Shown: piece after piece, positions 59,820 through 64,000 of the stretch
Position numbering within the stretch: the stretch's first letter is position 1
How the letters are laid out: the number at the start of each line of letters is the position of its first letter
Assembly: GCA_023238725.1 (NCBI GenBank)
Contig: CM041550.1
Location: 22,168,086 to 22,232,085 of the forward strand
DNA from: Scortum barcoo
Lineage: Eukaryota; Chordata; Actinopteri; Centrarchiformes; Terapontidae
Direction: 5' to 3'
Length of the DNA: 64,000 bases
Notes under the pieces: model-generated
The model's database searches: none
Told to the model about the DNA's origin: nothing
The model's input: the letters and a program-made list of their open reading frames with translations, nothing else
Position numbers and translations under genes: made by a program

Positions 59820-60287
59820 TCACATGGACCCACCCTCAGCAGATGGTCTGTGATGACCGTCATTTGCTCTTTTATCATAAAATTCAGGTAAGTAAGAGAC
59901 GGACGAGACGCCTGACATGTCTCTGCTGACAATCACTGAAGGCAGCTCCAGAAATAACACGCTGTCAACTGTTTTCATCTTCCCCATCAGTGTTTTCTTT
60001 ATTGTGAGGTGGTGAGACGTTACAGACGCCAGCAGACTGCAGAATGTGAAGTCACTGCAGCTTAGCTCGACTGTCCACGAGAGGCACGAGCGAGAATACG
60101 CCTCGTGTTTACAGACAGTGCTTGTGTAATTACATGGACAGTCACCCACTACTGCTGCAAAACACTGACAGAAAAAAAAAAAGTGATCAAGGTAGTCATT
60201 TTGACAGGTTAAACCAGCAATCCTCTGATCAAGAGTAGCTATTCTGTGGAATTTGTCATAAGCTCTACAATAGATCTCCTGACTCAC
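59820..60287 (-). other. unidentified 155-codon open frame
   Basis: An ATG-to-stop frame in otherwise stop-rich DNA, with nine cysteines in its first half and an acceptor-like tract (a run of T then ctgtcag) near 60170-60190. I recognise no family. It could be chance, an exon of an unannotated transcript, or a regulatory block with unusual composition. Confidence 0.2.
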
Positions 60288-63200
60288 TAAAAACCTTTTA
60301 ACGGCCAGCCTTCATAGCAGCACTCATTATAGCAGGTTCTACACAGTCAGCGAGGACACGTATGTTTTTGTATGAGCTGATCCCAACGCACTCGTCATCA
60401 ACTGAACTGAAGGCAAATTAATGACCGAGAGCAGTCACAGCATGAGTAAAGCAAAAACAACCTATCACAAACACCCTTCATCCCTTTATGGTACAACTTT
60501 AGACTGTGGGCTGCCATGACATATGGAGGCTCAAATAAAAACCAATGTAAACAGGCCACCACTTCCCTGAACTTCTCACACAACAAAAGTACCACATCAT
60601 CTTCAAGTTTTTGCATGTTGACGCCGCTGAGTCATTTACACAATGTCATGGAGGGAAGATGCCGTACAGACTCCTGAACTCCTCAGACTGGAATCGAGGA
60701 GCTGAAATGTAAATCAAGGAGAAGTCGCGGTGGAAAGATGCAGGTGTGTGACTGAAGCTCTGTGGCCTGGAAGCCTGTTCATCACAGTGTAAAAAAAGTT
60801 TAAGCCTGCAAGGTTTGACTGAACACAGTCAAGTAAACAGAACAATCACCTGAGGAGTACGCTGTGCAAATGTCAGAGAAATAACACCATGGCAAACCAC
60901 GCTGATGCTTACCTGTAGTCAAAAACAAGCCAGAGAGGACGGTTTGTGGAGGCAAAACGTTCACGTCAGCACTAACTTAAGTAACAGGTTGGATGTTTTG
61001 AGCCTCGGGAGTCCAGTGACTTCCCTAATTTGTACAGAGAGGAAGCGAGGGAAGGTACAGGGAGGGAGAGAGAGAGTGTGTGTGTGTGTGTGTCTGAGCA
61101 GTCAGGGAGCTGTGTCTAGGATCAACCACCTGACCAGCTTCTCATGGTATGGGTGTGTGTGTGTGTGTGAGGTCTGTAAGCTCATGCCACCTGACCAATA
61201 CCTCATCCTGCAGGCTTAGCCTGACTTACAGTACAGTATGTGCTCTGTTCAGCTCGGGGCTCATGGCAACAATACATGTATACATTAAACTGTGGCCCAA
61301 TATGAACTGTGCCTAAACGCTTAAAGCTGTTCCTAATCAACAGTGCTTATCAACAAAATCCTATAAAAAGGGGGGGCTAAGGTTGGAATGGATGTATTGG
61401 GCAAACATTATCTAGCATGATCCAAAGTGCTCTGTGTGCATAAAAGACTGTATGTTAAACAGCAGGAGTGTGGGAATGGTGTTACATATTTAGCAGATTG
61501 TAGACATTGTGAGCACTAAAACAAACAGACCAGCCAGGCCTGTGTTTACCAAAGTCTTATTAGAAACCTGCAGCTGGCGGCAAGAGCGATTTCCACTGAA
61601 GGTTTGTACTAGGTCTCATAGCGCGGTTGAACATTTGATGAAAAAAAAAAAGAAAACATGCTCATGTGCGTTTTTTTTTTTTTTTTTTGAAGGAAGATGA
61701 AGTGTGTCTCTAATCTGGAACTGATTTTTAATGGTCCTTTTACCTTTACCTGTGAGGACTCTGAGGAACCACAAGACAAATAGGCAAAGAAGAAATTTAG
61801 CTCAACAAAAGATGCAGTTGATGAAAAACAGGCTTAGTAGGTGGAACAGCGGGTGGAGTGAGACAGGCTTAATTATTACATCACTGCACATTGTTATATT
61901 ATTTCAGATTACGCAGTTATGTTTGCAATATACTGAGGGGAACAACATGCTTTTCTTTGGAAGGGTGGGGGTATAACTTGAGATGTGACATGGCATTTAT
62001 TTTTAAGCAGCAATACATAAAGTTTTTGGGGGTTTTACTCACATGAAAAACAAAGAAATTCTAGTCCATTTATCCCATTATCAAACAAGTTGAACACAGA
62101 TTTGGATCAGATCAGTGGAAATGAGACAGCACCCTGGCTTGTAAAGAGGGATTTAACATTCACTTTTGCTGATTAAAGCCTCTGACATACTTTCTACATA
62201 TTGGCTAGCCGGTATTGACTGGACTTTATCCACCTCCAGCCGTCCAAGTAAAGCCTTCATATGGGAAACACAGGGTGTCAGAGCTGTTACATGTCTTTCT
62301 ACTGGTTTCCCATCACTCCTCTTTGTATTTTAGTAACAGTTGGTGGTGTGGTGTTATCATGCAAAGTGTATTTTGCAGGACTATATACAAAAAACATCAG
62401 CCAAAACAGGTCTGTTATGGTTTGTTTAATGACATTACTGGTTGAGAGGTCATTCTTGGATTTTAAGCTTGATTTCAGCATCAGTATGATGCCATTATAT
62501 TGTAACTGCGTCGTCAGTGGACCTAAAGCAACAGAAAAATAATAATTAAAAAAAACAAAAAATGAACAATAATTCCAAGCCAGGACATGACCGATGTAAT
62601 CCTTCATTCACCATGTTTACTTTCTTTGTACCCAGTGTAATCCCAAAATAAGCAAAACAAAACCATCTTTAAATAACTGCATTTACACGCCCAGGTTATC
62701 TGTCCCCACTTTAGAGCCAAAACACAATTTCAGTCAGTGTTCAAGACAGTATTATAAAGCCAGTTGGCTGCGGTGTGATACAGAGTAGATAAACTGAGGA
62801 TGCCCCACTGTGAGGGACAGCTGAGTCTCGACTCTTTCTCCAACACTGCCCTGCACCTCAATTATTCGACTGTACGTCTGGGATATAAATAAGTTGAACT
62901 TTGGAGCCTGTTTACTACATAACAAAGGCAACACTCACTCATAATAAGACATTTGACCTGATTGGGGTCATTTTCTCAGCTTTGGTCGGACACTACTAAT
63001 TTCTAACAGAAAGCCTGTGGTGCAAACTAAAAACATGGAGATTGAGAGATGTGGGCATTTATTAGACAGAGGACATCTAGAAAAACAAAAGAAGCTACTG
63101 GTTGCATTACTGGAACTTGATCAGTATCGGGGACCAGCAGTCAGGATATCTCAGCCTCTGCAGCTTAAGTTGTGACCATCTATGTCTGTTTTGTCTGTGT

Positions 63201-64000
63201 CTCTGGTGAGTCTCCGAACTGTATAGACGTGAGTCATTTCATTTGCCAAAGTTTTAGTTGTTTAATTGAGCCCCCGGTCCCATTTCATGCATGTTTAGTG
63301 AGACCGCCACAGTCCTCAAAACATAATTGGTGTGTTGTGCTCCAAAGTATATGAGACCTGCATGATTCATCCACTTGGCGCATAAGGAGGCAAAGATTAC
63401 ATACATGGCACAAATCAATTTAAAATGCAAGAGAGCATTTACAAGTCTCCATTGAAGCTAATTGCGCTCTATCAGGACAGACTTTCTCTAATCCTGAGGG
63501 CAGAACATTTCTCTTTATTTGACTTGGAGGTTAACGACAGGGAACAGCTGACACCAGGATGTTCGACGCTAAAATTAACACAGGCTCCAAAAACAAATGA
63601 GTCTGTTTTATTGTATTTTTAACCAGTGCATCTGTAATTTTGGACTTCCGGTTGTTGTCTTAATGATTAGCTCTTCTACGACTGATAGGACTGATTTTAA
63701 GTATTTACATGATTTTCTAGTCCCCGCTCCCTTAAACCACTGACAAACTGTGCTCATACTGTCAGAGGGGGGAAAAGAGGCGTGATTATAATTCAGATGT
63801 AGTCGAATCACGCTGGCAACATTTTTAATTTCTTTATAGATTTTTGCAGACGGCTTGTTTACATGACAAGCTTGTCTGTGCACTTTGCGGGTGGTGATAG
63901 AGGAAGCTTTGAGACCAAGCTTAATGACTTTCGATATCACTTAGCATGTTAACTGAGGGGAGTGATTCATTAGAGGCCAGAGTAAAATAAAGCTGCGTAA

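Larger units (their letters stand above)
58531..64000. other. region upstream of slc39a10, no gene supported
   Basis: About 5.5 kb. It holds a partial dispersed repeat (59071-59182), a (TTTTG)n run (about 59443-59466), GT runs near 61075-61093 and 61150-61169, and one unexplained 155-codon minus-strand frame (59820-60287). Otherwise it is AT-rich, non-coding sequence. Confidence 0.65.

Overview
The window is vertebrate nuclear DNA, almost certainly from a ray-finned (probably percomorph) fish. The coding exons are short and bounded by GT-AG introns of about 0.1 to 2.6 kb. Dinucleotide and TATC microsatellites are abundant, and several interspersed repeats resemble families I remember from teleost genomes. 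There are no bacterial-style genes. Two protein-coding genes lie tail to tail.

Plus strand, 1361-39370: the 3' portion of an axonemal dynein heavy chain gene, identified as dnah7. I placed 35 consecutive coding exons. Every junction keeps phase, and together they give about 2341 codons ending in a TAG. The protein runs from the AAA2 Walker B strand through AAA3, an EF-hand insert, AAA4, the coiled-coil stalk with its microtubule-binding tip, AAA5, AAA6 and the C-terminal domain. The 5' half of the gene lies upstream of base 1. No frameshift or premature stop was found.

Minus strand, 55967-42731: a complete LIV-1 subfamily zinc importer, identified as slc39a10 (ZIP10). It has nine coding exons and 851 residues. 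It carries a signal peptide, a long His-rich ectodomain with a CPALLY (PAL) motif, eight predicted membrane segments, the HNFSD and HELPHELGD metal-site motifs and a His-rich loop between TM3 and TM4. A 3' UTR of about 2.5 kb runs down to an AATAAA near 40184. Untranslated first exons probably lie between 57.7 and 58.5 kb. The same tail-to-tail pairing of DNAH7 and SLC39A10 is known in human, which supports both names.

The two genes have unrelated jobs: ciliary inner-arm motility, and zinc uptake at the plasma membrane. They share only the roughly 0.8 kb between their 3' ends, which holds a TTAA-flanked, piggyBac-type MITE. Introns hold a Tc1-like relic, a foldback-type element, copies of a dispersed fish repeat, long microsatellites and a 42-bp near-perfect palindrome. 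From about 58.5 to 64 kb no gene could be supported; there is one unexplained 155-codon open frame and one partial repeat. I found no CRISPR array, operon, tRNA or rRNA, and no clear undescribed multi-gene system.
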